Below are positions 28,379 through 36,527 of a DNA stretch of 41,560 nucleotides, piece after piece. The notes below the pieces were generated by a model, which saw nothing but the letters and a program-made list of their open reading frames with translations, did no database searches and was not told where the DNA came from. The stretch is from Acidimicrobiaceae bacterium (GTDB taxonomy: Bacteria > Actinomycetota > Acidimicrobiia > Acidimicrobiales > Aldehydirespiratoraceae). The stretch is taken from NCBI GenBank assembly GCA_009843735.1, contig VYCW01000026.1:1-41560 (forward strand), read 5' to 3'. Both the position numbers and the translations under genes were made by a program. The number at the start of each line of letters is the position of its first letter. The stretch's first letter is position 1.

Positions 28379-29299
28379 ATGGCCGAGCTGGCCACACAGG
28401 TCGGCAGCGTTGCGCTGCGGGCGCCGGTCATGACGGCGTCTGGCGCGTCGGGGCACGGCGCCGAGCTGGCGCCCTACGGTCCGCTCCGCGACCTCGGCGC
28501 GGTGGTGGTGAAGTCGCTGCGCGACGGAGCGTGGCCGGGCAACCCGCTGCCGAGGCTGCACCCGCTGCGCTTTCCCGCGGCCGGGATGATCAACAGCGTG
28601 GGGCTTCAGGGTCCGGGGGTGGCCGCCTGGCTCGAGGACGACCTGCCCGCCCTCATCGACGCCGGCGCCGACGTGGTGGCCAGCATCTGGGGCGACACCG
28701 TCGACGCCTACCGGCGCGCCGCCGAGCTTCTGGCTGCCGGACCTCCCCAGATCGTGGCGGTCGAGGTGAACGTGTCGTGCCCCAACACCGAGGACGGCAT
28801 GCGGATGTTCGCCCATTCGGCCGAGGCGACCGAGGCGGTGGTGGCCGTCACCGCTGGATGCGGGCGCCCGCGCTGGGCCAAGCTCAGCCCCAACACACCG
28901 GAACTGGTAGAGGTGGCCGCGGCCGCAGTGCGGGGCGGTGCGGAGGCGGTGGTGCTGACCAACACGCTGTCAGGGCTGGTGATCGACATCGAGAAGCGGC
29001 GCCCAGCTCTCGGCGGGCAGCGCGGCGGCGTGAGCGGCGCCGCCCTTCATCCGGTGGCGGTTCGGGCCGTCTACGACGTTCATGAGGAGCTCCCGGCGGT
29101 GCCCATCATCGGTGTGGGCGGGGTGGCCACCGGTGCGGATGCTGTCGAGATGCTGATGGCCGGCGCGTCGGCGGTGCAGGTGGGCACGGCCATCTTCGCC
29201 GACCCCCGCGCTCCGTGGAAGGTGCTCGCCGAGCTGGAGCAGTGGTGCCACGACAACGATCTGGCCGGCGTGGCCGAACTGGTCGGAGCAGCTCACTGA
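28379..29299 (+). CDS. pyrD: Dihydroorotate dehydrogenase, class 1 (1B-like)
   Basis: PyrD oxidises dihydroorotate to orotate with FMN. Class 1 is indicated by a catalytic Cys (C134 in NVSCPNT) where membrane-bound class 2 enzymes use Ser. FMN and substrate residues include K45 in VVKSLRDG, NSVGLQGPGV, KLSPNTPEL, TNTLSG and GVGGVATGADAVEMLMAGASAVQ. At 306 residues with no membrane-binding N-terminus it should be cytosolic. Class 1B enzymes normally need the iron-sulfur/FAD partner PyrK, but no pyrK lies in this operon. The ATG directly abuts the carB stop (TAGATG), so translation is coupled. Confidence 0.93.
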   Translation: MAELATQVGSVALRAPVMTASGASGHGAELAPYGPLRDLGAVVVKSLRDGAWPGNPLPRLHPLRFPAAGMINSVGLQGPGVAAWLEDDLPALIDAGADVVASIWGDTVDAYRRAAELLAAGPPQIVAVEVNVSCPNTEDGMRMFAHSAEATEAVVAVTAGCGRPRWAKLSPNTPELVEVAAAAVRGGAEAVVLTNTLSGLVIDIEKRRPALGGQRGGVSGAALHPVAVRAVYDVHEELPAVPIIGVGGVATGADAVEMLMAGASAVQVGTAIFADPRAPWKVLAELEQWCHDNDLAGVAELVGAAH

Positions 29300-29323
29300 G
29301 AGGCCGGGCGGGTAAGAGCCTCT
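29299..29323 (+). other. Hairpin between pyrD and pyrF
   Basis: AGAGGC (29299-29304) and GCCTCT (29318-29323) can pair around a 13-base loop; CCTC-TAAT-GAGG (29319-29330) is an alternative smaller hairpin. No U-tract follows. AATAAT at 29351-29356 could serve as a -10 for pyrF. The hairpin may lower pyrF expression or stabilise the upstream message; neither is certain. Confidence 0.35.
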
Positions 29324-29378
29324 AATGAGGGGATGGTCGGCGCCATCGAGAATAATCGAGGCATGGAGGGAGCAGCCG

Positions 29379-30059
29379 ATGGATGAAGAGGTGCGCGACC
29401 GGCTCGCGGTAGCGCTCGACGTTGACGACCTAGTGGCCGCGACCCGGCTGGCCCGATCCCTTGCCGGACACTTCCGCGTCGCCAAGATCGGCCTGGAGCT
29501 GTACACCGCGGCCGGTCCCGAAGCCATCGGGGTCATGATCGACCTCGGCTACGACGTCTTCTGCGATCTGAAGCTCCACGACATTCCCAACACGGTGGCC
29601 AGCGCCGCCCGCGTCGTGGGCGAACTCGGCGTGTCATACCTGACGATCCATGCCGCCGGCGGCACCGAGATGCTCCGGGCCGGCGCCGAAGGACTGGCCG
29701 AGGGCGCGACCCGCCCCGCGGGAGTGCTGGCCGTGACCGTGCTCACCAGCGAGGCCGAGGTGGCCGCCACCCGCGACATGGTGGCTGATCGCATGGAGGT
29801 GGCGTTCGAGACCGGCTGCGCCGGCGTGGTGTGCGCCGCGCCCGACCTGACCGCGACCCGCCACATCCGCCCGGAGTTGATCCGGGCCGTTCCTGGTATC
29901 CGGCTCGCTGGGGACTCCGTAGACGACCAGCGGCGCGTCGCTTCGCCGGTCCAGGCCCTAGCGGCCGGTGCGGACCTGCTGGTCGTGGGCAGGCCCGTCA
30001 CGAGGGCCGCCGACCCCGTTGAGGCGGCCGAGCGTCTGCATCGAAGCCTCCAGCCGTAA
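29379..30059 (+). CDS. pyrF: Orotidine 5'-phosphate decarboxylase
   Basis: PyrF performs the last step to UMP. The 226-residue TIM barrel has the catalytic DxKxxD motif at D63, K65 and D68 (CDLKLHDIPNT). LAVALDVDD lies at the N-terminus, and the phosphate-binding end is formed by PGIRLAG and LVVGRPVTRAADP. It is the short bacterial type, unlike the long actinobacterial form with MLRDGxFGxN-like motifs. The frame opens at 29325, but the ATG at 29379 has a GGAGGGAG ribosome-binding site at good distance. It ends the pyr cluster. Confidence 0.95.
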   Translation: MDEEVRDRLAVALDVDDLVAATRLARSLAGHFRVAKIGLELYTAAGPEAIGVMIDLGYDVFCDLKLHDIPNTVASAARVVGELGVSYLTIHAAGGTEMLRAGAEGLAEGATRPAGVLAVTVLTSEAEVAATRDMVADRMEVAFETGCAGVVCAAPDLTATRHIRPELIRAVPGIRLAGDSVDDQRRVASPVQALAAGADLLVVGRPVTRAADPVEAAERLHRSLQP

Positions 30060-30123
30060 CGAATGCAACTTCTTGCGCTTGGGGCGAACACGGGAATTGC
30101 TGGCGCGCTAGAGCAAGCTCAGC

Positions 30124-30129
30124 TAATCT
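30124..30129 (+). promoter_or_regulatory. -10 box of mihF (leaderless or near-leaderless)
   Basis: TAATCT ends 8 bases before the mihF ATG. There is no ribosome-binding site between them. TTGCTG at 30097-30102 is 21 bases upstream, longer than ideal for a -35. The 78 bases between pyrF and mihF are relatively A+T-rich and hold nothing else I can name. Confidence 0.55.
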
Positions 30130-30137
30130 CGTAACTC

Positions 30138-30449
30138 ATGGCTCAACCCTTTTCCATTTCAGACGAGGTCCGCCGCGAGGCGTTGCTCAAGGCTGCCGCG
30201 GTTCGGCGGGAGCGCGCGGAGCTTCGCGTCCAGCTCAAAGCTGGCGACGTCTCATTGTCGGACCTGCTCGGCCGGGTCGATGATGACACCGTTGGCAAGA
30301 TGAAGGTGCTGGCCGTGCTCGAGTCGCTGCCCGGTGTGGGCAAGGTGAAGGCACGCAAGGCGATGGAGCGGATCGGGATCTCCGACAGCCGCCGCCTGCG
30401 CGGGCTGGGGAGCAGGCAGAGGAGTCAGCTGCTCGCGGACTTCGGCTGA
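30138..30449 (+). CDS. mihF: Integration host factor, actinobacterial type (mIHF)
   Basis: A small nucleoid-associated DNA-binding protein found in actinobacteria and unrelated in sequence to E. coli IHF. The 103 residues contain the conserved RREALLKAAAVRRERAELR helix and the DNA-binding segment LESLPGVGKVKARKAMERIGI (a helix-two-turn-helix), followed by SRRLRGLGSRQRSQLL. This is nearly the mycobacterial and streptomycete pattern. The mihF-gmk-rpoZ order matches that in Mycobacterium. The ATG is placed 8 bases behind a TAATCT box with no ribosome-binding site, suggesting leaderless translation. Confidence 0.95.
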   Translation: MAQPFSISDEVRREALLKAAAVRRERAELRVQLKAGDVSLSDLLGRVDDDTVGKMKVLAVLESLPGVGKVKARKAMERIGISDSRRLRGLGSRQRSQLLADFG

Positions 30450-30467
30450 CCGCCACGAGATCCCGGG

Positions 30468-30489
30468 CTCGGCCGTCGATACGGCCGAG
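30468..30489. other. Perfect 9-bp hairpin between mihF and gmk
   Basis: CTCGGCCGT (30468-30476) and ACGGCCGAG (30481-30489) form a perfect stem closed by CGAT. It starts 18 bases after the mihF stop and ends 15 bases before the gmk -10. No U-run follows. It is either a U-tract-less terminator for mihF or a dyad operator upstream of gmk. Confidence 0.55.
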
Positions 30490-30504
30490 ATGCACTCGCC
30501 TCGG

Positions 30505-30510
30505 TAGCCT
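30505..30510 (+). promoter_or_regulatory. -10 box of gmk (leaderless start)
   Basis: TAGCCT, preceded by TCGG, ends 6 bases before the gmk GTG. The box is identical to those before hisS, def and hisG. No -35 or ribosome-binding site is visible. Confidence 0.65.
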
Positions 30511-30516
30511 CGCGGG

Positions 30517-31098
30517 GTGACCTCGCTAGCGGGCCGATCGGTCATCATCGTCTCAGGCCCGGGGGGTGTGGGCAAGGGCACGATCGTCGAGAGGCTCATG
30601 GAGCGCGACCCGAAGCTGTGGCTGTCGCGGTCGTGGACCACCCGCCCCCGCCGGCCTTCCGAACCGGCCGACGCCTATCGATTCGTGGACCGCTCCGCCT
30701 TCGAGGCCGCGATCGCGGCTGATGGGTTCCTCGAGTGGGTCGAGTTCCTCGACTACCTGCAGGGCACCCCGGTTCCGGAACCTCCCGAGGGATCGGACGT
30801 GGTGCTTGAGATCGACGTGCGGGGAGGGCAGCAGGTTCGGGAACTGCTGTCTGACGCCCTGCTGATCTTCGTCGACGCGCCCAGCCCGGAGCATCAGAGG
30901 GCCCGACTCGAGCTCAGGGGCGACGATCCCACCACGATCGCTCGCCGGATGAGGAAGACCGCCTCGGAGCGAGCAGAGGCCCTCAAGATGGGCTACGAGA
31001 TCGTGGTGAACGACGACCTGAGCCGGGCCGTGGAGGCGATCGAGGCCCTCATCGCCTCGGATCGGGAGCGGCGCCGGTCGGCTTCGGCGCGAACCTGA
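30517..31098 (+). CDS. gmk: Guanylate kinase
   Basis: Gmk phosphorylates GMP/dGMP to the diphosphate and is needed to recycle cGMP and feed ppGpp and GTP pools. The P-loop is VSGPGGVGKGTIVERL. The GMP-binding residues lie in SRSWTTRPRRPSE and in FLEWVEFLDYLQGTP. The mobile Arg-rich segment is GDDPTTIARRMRK, and NDDLSRAVEAIEALI is close to the C-terminus. At 193 residues it is of normal size. The GTG start follows a TAGCCT box by 6 bases, which settles the start and implies its own leaderless transcript, despite lying close behind mihF. Confidence 0.95.
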   Translation: MTSLAGRSVIIVSGPGGVGKGTIVERLMERDPKLWLSRSWTTRPRRPSEPADAYRFVDRSAFEAAIAADGFLEWVEFLDYLQGTPVPEPPEGSDVVLEIDVRGGQQVRELLSDALLIFVDAPSPEHQRARLELRGDDPTTIARRMRKTASERAEALKMGYEIVVNDDLSRAVEAIEALIASDRERRRSASART

Positions 31099-31164
31099 GC
31101 GTCTTCGGCCTCTGCGCCCGCTCGCGGCTCCTGCCCATCCGTTCGGAACTCCCGGTGCCGCTGG

Positions 31165-31170
31165 TAGCGT
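31165..31170 (+). promoter_or_regulatory. Possible -10 box of the rpoZ unit
   Basis: TAGCGT, preceded by CTGG, gives a predicted start near 31177 and a leader of about 30 bases with a CGGAG ribosome-binding site before the rpoZ ATG. Unlike the leaderless genes, this transcript would carry a conventional leader. Confidence 0.45.
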
Positions 31171-31207
31171 GATGTTCTCCTAGTCGGCCGATCCTGCGGA
31201 GTGCGCC

Positions 31208-31582
31208 ATGGCCCACGGCTACGACACGATGATGACACCGGCCATCGAGGACCTGCTCGAGCGGACGGAGTCCAAGTTCGTTCTGGTGACCCTGGCCGCG
31301 CTGCGAAGCCGCGAGATCACTAACTACTTCGGTCAACTCGGCGGGGGCATCGGTGCCTCGGTGCCGCCCCAGGTGGTGTCCACGTCGTCCAAGCCGCTGT
31401 CGATCGCCCTGGAGGAGGTCGCCGCGGGCAAGATCGAGGCGGTCGAGGTCGACCCCGACGCCGAACCGCCAGCCGAAGAGACCGGCCCGTTCGAGGGAGC
31501 CCATCTCCAGGATGTGAGCAACCCGGAGCAGAGCGGCGCTGGGGGTGACTCCCCGGAACCTGCCGGCGACGCCGGCGCCTGA
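31208..31582 (+). CDS. rpoZ: DNA-directed RNA polymerase omega subunit
   Basis: Omega supports assembly of the beta' subunit and, in some bacteria, ppGpp sensing. The core is in residues 8-80: MTPAIEDLLERTESKFVLVTLAALRSREI, the short YFGQLGGG, and KPLSIALEEVAAGKI. The remaining 45 residues are an acidic, Pro/Glu/Gly-rich tail (DPDAEPPAEETG and beyond) that is probably disordered. It lies between gmk and coaBC, the normal actinobacterial order, 21 bases before coaBC and presumably co-transcribed with it. Confidence 0.93.
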   Translation: MAHGYDTMMTPAIEDLLERTESKFVLVTLAALRSREITNYFGQLGGGIGASVPPQVVSTSSKPLSIALEEVAAGKIEAVEVDPDAEPPAEETGPFEGAHLQDVSNPEQSGAGGDSPEPAGDAGA

Positions 31583-31603
31583 CAAGAGGCCCACGAGGAC
31601 TCC

Positions 31604-32842
31604 ATGAGCGCGCTCAGCGGCCGCTGCGTGGTGCTCGGCGTGACCGGCGGCATCGCGGCCTACAAGGCCGTGGAGGTGTGCCGGCGGCTGGTGGGCGAGG
31701 GGGCCCATGTCGTGCCAGTGCTCACCGCCGGTGCGCTGCGGATGGTGGGGGAGACCACCTTCTCGGCTCTGGCCTCGGAGCCGGCGATCACTTCGCTCTG
31801 GAATGATCGGTCCGGGCCGATCCCTCACACCGCGGCGGGCCAGAGGGCCGACGCCGTCGTCGTGTGTCCGGCCACTGCCAGGCTGATATCGGATCTACGC
31901 AACGGCCGCTCCGGCGACGTGCTGACGGCCACCCTTCTGGCCACCCGGGCGCCGGTGGTGCTGGCCCCGGCGATGCACACCGAGATGTGGGAGCAGCCGT
32001 CGGTGCAGGAGAACCTGGCCGTGCTCACCCAACGCGGGGTCACCATGGTCGGCCCCTCCGAGGGGCCGCTGGCCGGAGGCGACTCCGGGCCCGGCCGGAT
32101 GGCCGAGCCTGACGAGATCGTCGCCGCGGTGGAGGCGGTGCTGACCGTTCCGGATCTGGCTGGCACCAGGGTGCTGGTCACCTCGGGCGGGACCCGCGAG
32201 CCGATCGACGCGGTGCGTTTCGTCGGCAACCGGTCCTCGGGCAAGCAGGGTGCGGCGGTGGCCGAGGAGGCCGCGGCCCGGGGCGCTGAGGTGGTCCTGG
32301 TTACCACCCAGAGCGAGCGGGCCGCCGGGATCCCAGCCCGGGTAGTGGTCGTAGAGACGGCTGCTGAGATGGCCGCCGTGGTTGAACTCGAGGCACCGCG
32401 CGCCGACGTAGTGGTGATGGCGGCCGCGGTTGCCGACTTCCGGCCCGCGCAACCCTCGGGCACCAAGCTCAAGAAAGACCGGGGTGTGCCCGCGGTGGAG
32501 CTGGAGCCCACAGCCGACATCCTGGCCGCGCTGGGCGCCTCGAAGGGATCCGGTCAGGTGCTCGTCGGGTTTGCGGCCGAGACCGAGGACATCGAATCGA
32601 ACGCCGTTGCCAAGCTGCGCAGCAAGAACCTCGACGTGATCGTGGCCAACGACGTGTCCAAGGAGCATGTCGGCTTCGGTCATGACACCAACGAGATCGT
32701 GATGTTCACCGCCGACGGCGCCCGCCATCATGTCCCGCTGACCACGAAGCGGGAGGCGGCCCGGGCGGTGCTCGACGTCGCGGTCTCGCTCATGGGCTCC
32801 GCAGGCGATCGTGATACCACTGACAGCAGGGAGCGGCCTTGA
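31604..32842 (+). CDS. coaBC: Phosphopantothenoylcysteine decarboxylase / phosphopantothenate--cysteine ligase (CoaBC)
   Basis: A bifunctional coenzyme A enzyme. The N-terminal flavoprotein CoaC domain (about 1-180) has [16 protein letters not shown] and a catalytic His in PIPHTAAGQ. The C-terminal CoaB ligase (about 185-405) has [34 protein letters not shown] and [18 protein letters not shown]. In CoaC, the PxMNxxMW motif reads PAMHTEMW (His at 125), and the flap motif reads [11 protein letters not shown], with Gly at 158 where E. coli Dfp has an essential Cys. As I recall them, mycobacterial proteins show the same changes. The ATG has a GAGGA ribosome-binding site. The stop overlaps metK by four bases (TTGA). 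Confidence 0.94.
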   Translation: MSALSGRCVVLGVTGGIAAYKAVEVCRRLVGEGAHVVPVLTAGALRMVGETTFSALASEPAITSLWNDRSGPIPHTAAGQRADAVVVCPATARLISDLRNGRSGDVLTATLLATRAPVVLAPAMHTEMWEQPSVQENLAVLTQRGVTMVGPSEGPLAGGDSGPGRMAEPDEIVAAVEAVLTVPDLAGTRVLVTSGGTREPIDAVRFVGNRSSGKQGAAVAEEAAARGAEVVLVTTQSERAAGIPARVVVVETAAEMAAVVELEAPRADVVVMAAAVADFRPAQPSGTKLKKDRGVPAVELEPTADILAALGASKGSGQVLVGFAAETEDIESNAVAKLRSKNLDVIVANDVSKEHVGFGHDTNEIVMFTADGARHHVPLTTKREAARAVLDVAVSLMGSAGDRDTTDSRERP

Positions 32843-34056
32843 ACACTTGGACCTTCACCTCGGAGTCGGTGACCGAGGGCCATCCCGACAAGCTGGCTGA
32901 CCAGATCTCGGACGCCATCCTCGACGCCCTGATCGACGCCGATCCCAATAGCCGGGTCGCCTGCGAGACGCTGGTCACCACGGGCCTGGCGGTCGTCGCG
33001 GGCGAGATCCGTACCGAGGCCTACGTAGAGATCCCGAACATCGTGCGGCAGACGATCTGTGCTACCGGCTACGACGACGCTGCCTTCGGCTTCGACGGCC
33101 ACACCTGCGGCGTGGTGGTGGCTATCGGCGATCAGTCGCCTGACATCGCTATGGGCGTGGATCGCACCGATGGTGACTCTGACGACCAGGGCGCAGGCGA
33201 CCAGGGGATGATGTTCGGCTATGCCTGCGACGAGACCGATGTGATGATGCCCCTGCCCATCCATCTCGCCCACCGGCTGGCGGCGCGCCATGCTGAGGTA
33301 CGCCGGGCCGGAACGATCCCGTACCTGCGACCCGACGGCAAGACCCAGGTCAGCATCGAGTACGAGGGCAGCCGGCCCGTACGCCTGCGCACTGTGTTGG
33401 TGTCGACCCAGCACGGTCCTGGCATCGACCGCGATCGAATGATCCGTCCCGACGTCAACGAGCAGATCATCGAGCCGGTCATCAGTGAGCAGTGCCCGCA
33501 GTTCGCCGGAGACGACTACAAGGTGATCGTCAACCCGACGGGCAAGTTCGAGACCGGCGGGCCGAAGGGCGATTCGGGCTTGACCGGCCGCAAGATCATC
33601 GTCGACACCTACGGCGGCATGGCCCGCCACGGCGGCGGTGCCTTCTCGGGAAAGGATCCGTCCAAGGTGGACCGCTCGGCCTCGTACGCGGCCCGCTGGG
33701 TGGCCAAGCACATCGTGGCCGCGGGTGCCGCGTCGCGCTGCGAACTTCAGGTGGCCTACGCCATCGGCATGGCCGAGCCGCTGTCGCTGATGGTCGAGAC
33801 CTTCGGCACCGAGACCGTGGACCGGGCCCAGATCGAGAAGGCGGTGAGGGACGTGTTCGACCTGCGTCCCGCGGCCATCGTGCGGGAATTGGGCCTGCTG
33901 GAGCCCATCTACACCCCGACCGCGGTCTACGGCCACTTCGGCCGGTCCGGCGACGAGGAGATGTTCAACGAAGAGAAGGCCGAGCGCCGTGCCGCGCTGT
34001 TCACTTGGGAGAGCACCGACCGCTTGGCCGACCTGAAGTCGGCTCTCGGCCTCTGA
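32839..34056 (+). CDS. metK: S-adenosylmethionine synthase
   Basis: MetK makes SAM from methionine and ATP. The 405-residue protein begins [21 protein letters not shown] and has the ATP-binding hexapeptide [12 protein letters not shown] and the phosphate-binding [16 protein letters not shown]. The three-domain repeat is complete through [10 protein letters not shown]. The start is TTG, overlapping the coaBC stop as TTGA, with GCAGGGAG as ribosome-binding site. Coupling of metK to coaBC and priA is typical of actinobacteria. Confidence 0.97.
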   Translation: MNTWTFTSESVTEGHPDKLADQISDAILDALIDADPNSRVACETLVTTGLAVVAGEIRTEAYVEIPNIVRQTICATGYDDAAFGFDGHTCGVVVAIGDQSPDIAMGVDRTDGDSDDQGAGDQGMMFGYACDETDVMMPLPIHLAHRLAARHAEVRRAGTIPYLRPDGKTQVSIEYEGSRPVRLRTVLVSTQHGPGIDRDRMIRPDVNEQIIEPVISEQCPQFAGDDYKVIVNPTGKFETGGPKGDSGLTGRKIIVDTYGGMARHGGGAFSGKDPSKVDRSASYAARWVAKHIVAAGAASRCELQVAYAIGMAEPLSLMVETFGTETVDRAQIEKAVRDVFDLRPAAIVRELGLLEPIYTPTAVYGHFGRSGDEEMFNEEKAERRAALFTWESTDRLADLKSALGL

Positions 34057-34073
34057 ACCCCGGTAGTCAGGGC

Positions 34074-34094
34074 CGGCTCTCCTTCGAGGAGCCG
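34074..34094 (+). other. Hairpin after metK
   Basis: CGGCT and AGCCG close a hairpin whose upper part can pair TCCT with AGGA over a TCG turn. It starts 18 bases after the metK stop, within the 107-base gap before priA. There is no U-tract, so it is a weak terminator or attenuator at most. GGAAGGGAGG near 34131-34141 is too far from the priA GTG to be a clear ribosome-binding site. Confidence 0.3.
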
Positions 34095-34163
34095 CCCGGC
34101 GAGCCCTCAACGCCGGCAGAAAGCGCTCCAGGGAAGGGAGGCGGCACCGCAGCGGGACTGGTT

Positions 34164-35894
34164 GTGCGGGTGCTGCCCGATGTGGTCCGTCTCGACCGGA
34201 TGTTCGACTACTCGGTCCCGGATGCCTGGCACGCCGATGGCCGGGCCGAACGGCTGGCGGTGGGCTCGATCGTGCGGTTCTCCCTCGGCCGTCGCCGCCT
34301 GCGGGGCTGGATCGCCGAAGTCGGCGTCGATCCGCCTGCGGGCGTGGAACTCCAGCGGTTGGAGCGGCTCACCGGCATGGGTCCGCCCGCCGACATTGTC
34401 AGCCTGGCCCGTTGGGCTGCCTGGCGGTGGGCTGGCCGCACCGTGCACTTCCTACGGGCTGCGTCGCCGCCCAAGGTGGTCGCCGGCCCCGCACCCGCCC
34501 GGATCGCTCCGACGCCCAGCGGTGGCTCGCCCCGGATGCACGACGACCTGTTCTCCCGTCCGGGAGCAGTGACCGTGCTGCGCTGCCCGCCCGCGGACGA
34601 CTGTCTGGCTCTGGTCGGCGCCGCGACTCGCCGGGGCGACGCGCTGATCGTCGTGCCCGCCCTCGCCCATGCCCGCCGCATCGCAACCGATCTCAGACGG
34701 CAGGGCGTGCGGGTCGCCCTGGGATTCGACGACTGGGCCCAGGCCGCGGCTGGCGCCACGGTGGTCGGCACCCGTACTGCGGTGTGGATGCCGATGCCGC
34801 ACCTGGCCGCGGTGGTGGTGCTCGACGAGCACGCCGAGGGCCTCCAGAGCGAGCAGGCCCCGACCTGGCATGCCCGTGAGGTGGCCTTGGAGCGGGCCCG
34901 GCGGGCTGGGGCGCCCGCCGTGCTGGTGTCGCCCGTCCCGACGCTGGAGGCGATTGAGGCGGGTGAGCTGACGACAGCCGGAAGGACGGCCGAGCGTGAC
35001 GGCTGGCCCGCGGTCGACGTGCTGGACCGCCGTCTCGACGACCCGGTCCGGGGCGGTCTGTTCGCCGAGGGTCTGCGCGATCGCCTGGGCCGGGCCCATG
35101 GAAGGGTCGCGATCGTGCTGAACCGCAAGGGCCGCGGGCGGCTGCTGGCCTGCAAGGCCTGCGGCGAACTGGTCCGCACCGCCGATGGGCGGCTGCCGAT
35201 GAGACTCGTTGACGACGAGCTGGTGGCGGCCGACGGAAGCGAACGACGCCCGGTGGTGTGCGCCCACTGCGGCTCGACCGTGCTTCGCAACCTCCGCATG
35301 GGCGTCACCCGGGCCCGCGAGGATCTCGCTTCGCTCACCGGCGAGCCGGTGGGGGAGCTGACCGCGGACTCGGATCGGGTGGGCTCCGAGCGGATTGTGG
35401 TGGGCACCGAGGCTGTGCTGTGGCGCCTGCAGTCCGCGGCGGCAGTGGTGTTCCTGGACTTCGACCAGGAGTTGCTGGCGCCCCGGCAGAGGGCCTCGGG
35501 GCAGGCGCTGGCGCTGCTGGCCCGCGGTGCCCGGCTAGTGGGCGGACGCCGGGGCGAGGGGCGTCTCGTGGTCCAGACCCGCCAGCCCGATCATCCGGTG
35601 GTGCGGGCCGCGGTGCTGGCCGACCCTTCGATCGTGGCCAACATCGAGCGCCGGCGGCGCCAAGAGCTGGGCCTCCCGCCCTATGGCGCCCAAGCCGTGG
35701 TCTCCGGATCGGGGGCAGCGGCCTTTATCGAGGCGCTGCGCGAGGCGACCGGCACGGCGGTGAGCATCCGGGGTCCACTAGACGGCCGGTTCCTGCTGCG
35801 CGCCCCGTCACATGACCCGCTGCTGGACTTGCTGGCTCGCACCCCCCGTCCAGCCGAGCGTCTGCGGGTCGAAGTGGATCCCCTAAGGGTCTGA
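34164..35894 (+). CDS. priA: Primosomal protein PriA, helicase-inactive type
   Basis: PriA recognises stalled forks and reloads the replication machinery. The N-terminal 3'-DNA-binding domain (RVLPDVVRLDRMFDYSVP) and C-terminal blocks (ERRRRQELGLPPYG) identify it. The P-loop that should follow FSRPGAVTVLR is missing, and the DEEH box is reduced to LDEHAEG, so helicase activity is unlikely. This is known for actinobacterial PriA. The zinc region keeps only four Cys (C330, C333, C366, C369) of the usual eight. The GTG at 34164 is the only start codon between the metK stop and the conserved N-terminus; its ribosome-binding site is poor. The protein is 576 residues. Its 3' end overlaps the convergent reverse gene by 12 bases. 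Confidence 0.88.
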   Translation: MRVLPDVVRLDRMFDYSVPDAWHADGRAERLAVGSIVRFSLGRRRLRGWIAEVGVDPPAGVELQRLERLTGMGPPADIVSLARWAAWRWAGRTVHFLRAASPPKVVAGPAPARIAPTPSGGSPRMHDDLFSRPGAVTVLRCPPADDCLALVGAATRRGDALIVVPALAHARRIATDLRRQGVRVALGFDDWAQAAAGATVVGTRTAVWMPMPHLAAVVVLDEHAEGLQSEQAPTWHAREVALERARRAGAPAVLVSPVPTLEAIEAGELTTAGRTAERDGWPAVDVLDRRLDDPVRGGLFAEGLRDRLGRAHGRVAIVLNRKGRGRLLACKACGELVRTADGRLPMRLVDDELVAADGSERRPVVCAHCGSTVLRNLRMGVTRAREDLASLTGEPVGELTADSDRVGSERIVVGTEAVLWRLQSAAAVVFLDFDQELLAPRQRASGQALALLARGARLVGGRRGEGRLVVQTRQPDHPVVRAAVLADPSIVANIERRRRQELGLPPYGAQAVVSGSGAAAFIEALREATGTAVSIRGPLDGRFLLRAPSHDPLLDLLARTPRPAERLRVEVDPLRV

Positions 35895-36521
35895 CCCGGT
35901 GCGGGCCTGCACTTCTAGGAGCCGGTAGCTCCTCTTGGACGCCAGACGGGTGACGCGGTGGCCCCGGTCGGTCAGCCAGCGGGCCAGTGAGTCGCTGCCC
36001 AGATGGCGTTGCACTACCAGGTGGGCTCGCCCGCCGGCCGCGAGCCGGTCCAGCCATGTGACCAGCAGTTCGTGCAGGGCGGGTTTCCCTATGCGGATGG
36101 GGGGATTGCACAGGATGCGGTCGAAGCGGCGGTCGGGGTCCACCGCGTCCGGGTGGGCCACCGTCACGTTTCCCGCACCGTTGGCTTCGGCGTTTGTGGT
36201 CGCGAGACCAAGAGCCCGCTCGTTCACGTCCACCGCCAGCACCTGGGCGGCGGGGGAGCGCAGAGCGACGAAACAGGTGATCGGGCCCCATCCGCAGCCC
36301 AGGTCGAGCACTCGCCGCTCGACGGCGGTCAGCAGCGGCGCCTCTGCCAGCAGCAGGCGGGTACCCGGGTCCAGCCGGCCGGGTGAGAACACCCCCGAAT
36401 CGGTCTCGAACCTGAGCTGCATCCCGCCGATGTCCGCGGTGATCGATCGGGGCGAGGTGGCGGCGGCCGGCTCGGCTTCGAAGTACTGGCCGCGGGCGGG
36501 CTGGGCAGCGGGATCGGCCAC
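35883..36521 (-). CDS. Class I SAM-dependent methyltransferase, RsmC-like
   Basis: A 212-residue methyltransferase resembling the catalytic half of RsmC, the 16S rRNA m2G1207 methyltransferase. The N-terminus has GQYFEAEPAAATSPRSI and FETDSGVFSPGRLDPGTRLLL. The SAM-binding motif is VLDLGCGWGP, and the catalytic motif is CNPPIR (an NPPY-type loop). The extra N-terminal domain of E. coli RsmC is absent, as in most Gram-positive homologues. The GTG start lies 6 bases behind a reverse TACCGT box. It is divergent from def, with which it shares overlapping promoter elements, and convergent with priA. Confidence 0.85.
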   Translation of the reverse strand: MADPAAQPARGQYFEAEPAAATSPRSITADIGGMQLRFETDSGVFSPGRLDPGTRLLLAEAPLLTAVERRVLDLGCGWGPITCFVALRSPAAQVLAVDVNERALGLATTNAEANGAGNVTVAHPDAVDPDRRFDRILCNPPIRIGKPALHELLVTWLDRLAAGGRAHLVVQRHLGSDSLARWLTDRGHRVTRLASKRSYRLLEVQARTGSDP

Positions 36522-36527
36522 GCCGCG

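Noticed and set aside
31172-31183. Three-codon upstream reading frame (ATG TTC TCC TAG) before rpoZ
   Set aside because: It lies at the very 5' end of the predicted transcript, or upstream of it, and is too short to support.
33492-34163. Upstream extension of the priA frame into metK
   Set aside because: It is out of frame within metK and rich in Arg/Gly. PriA homology begins at the GTG at 34164.
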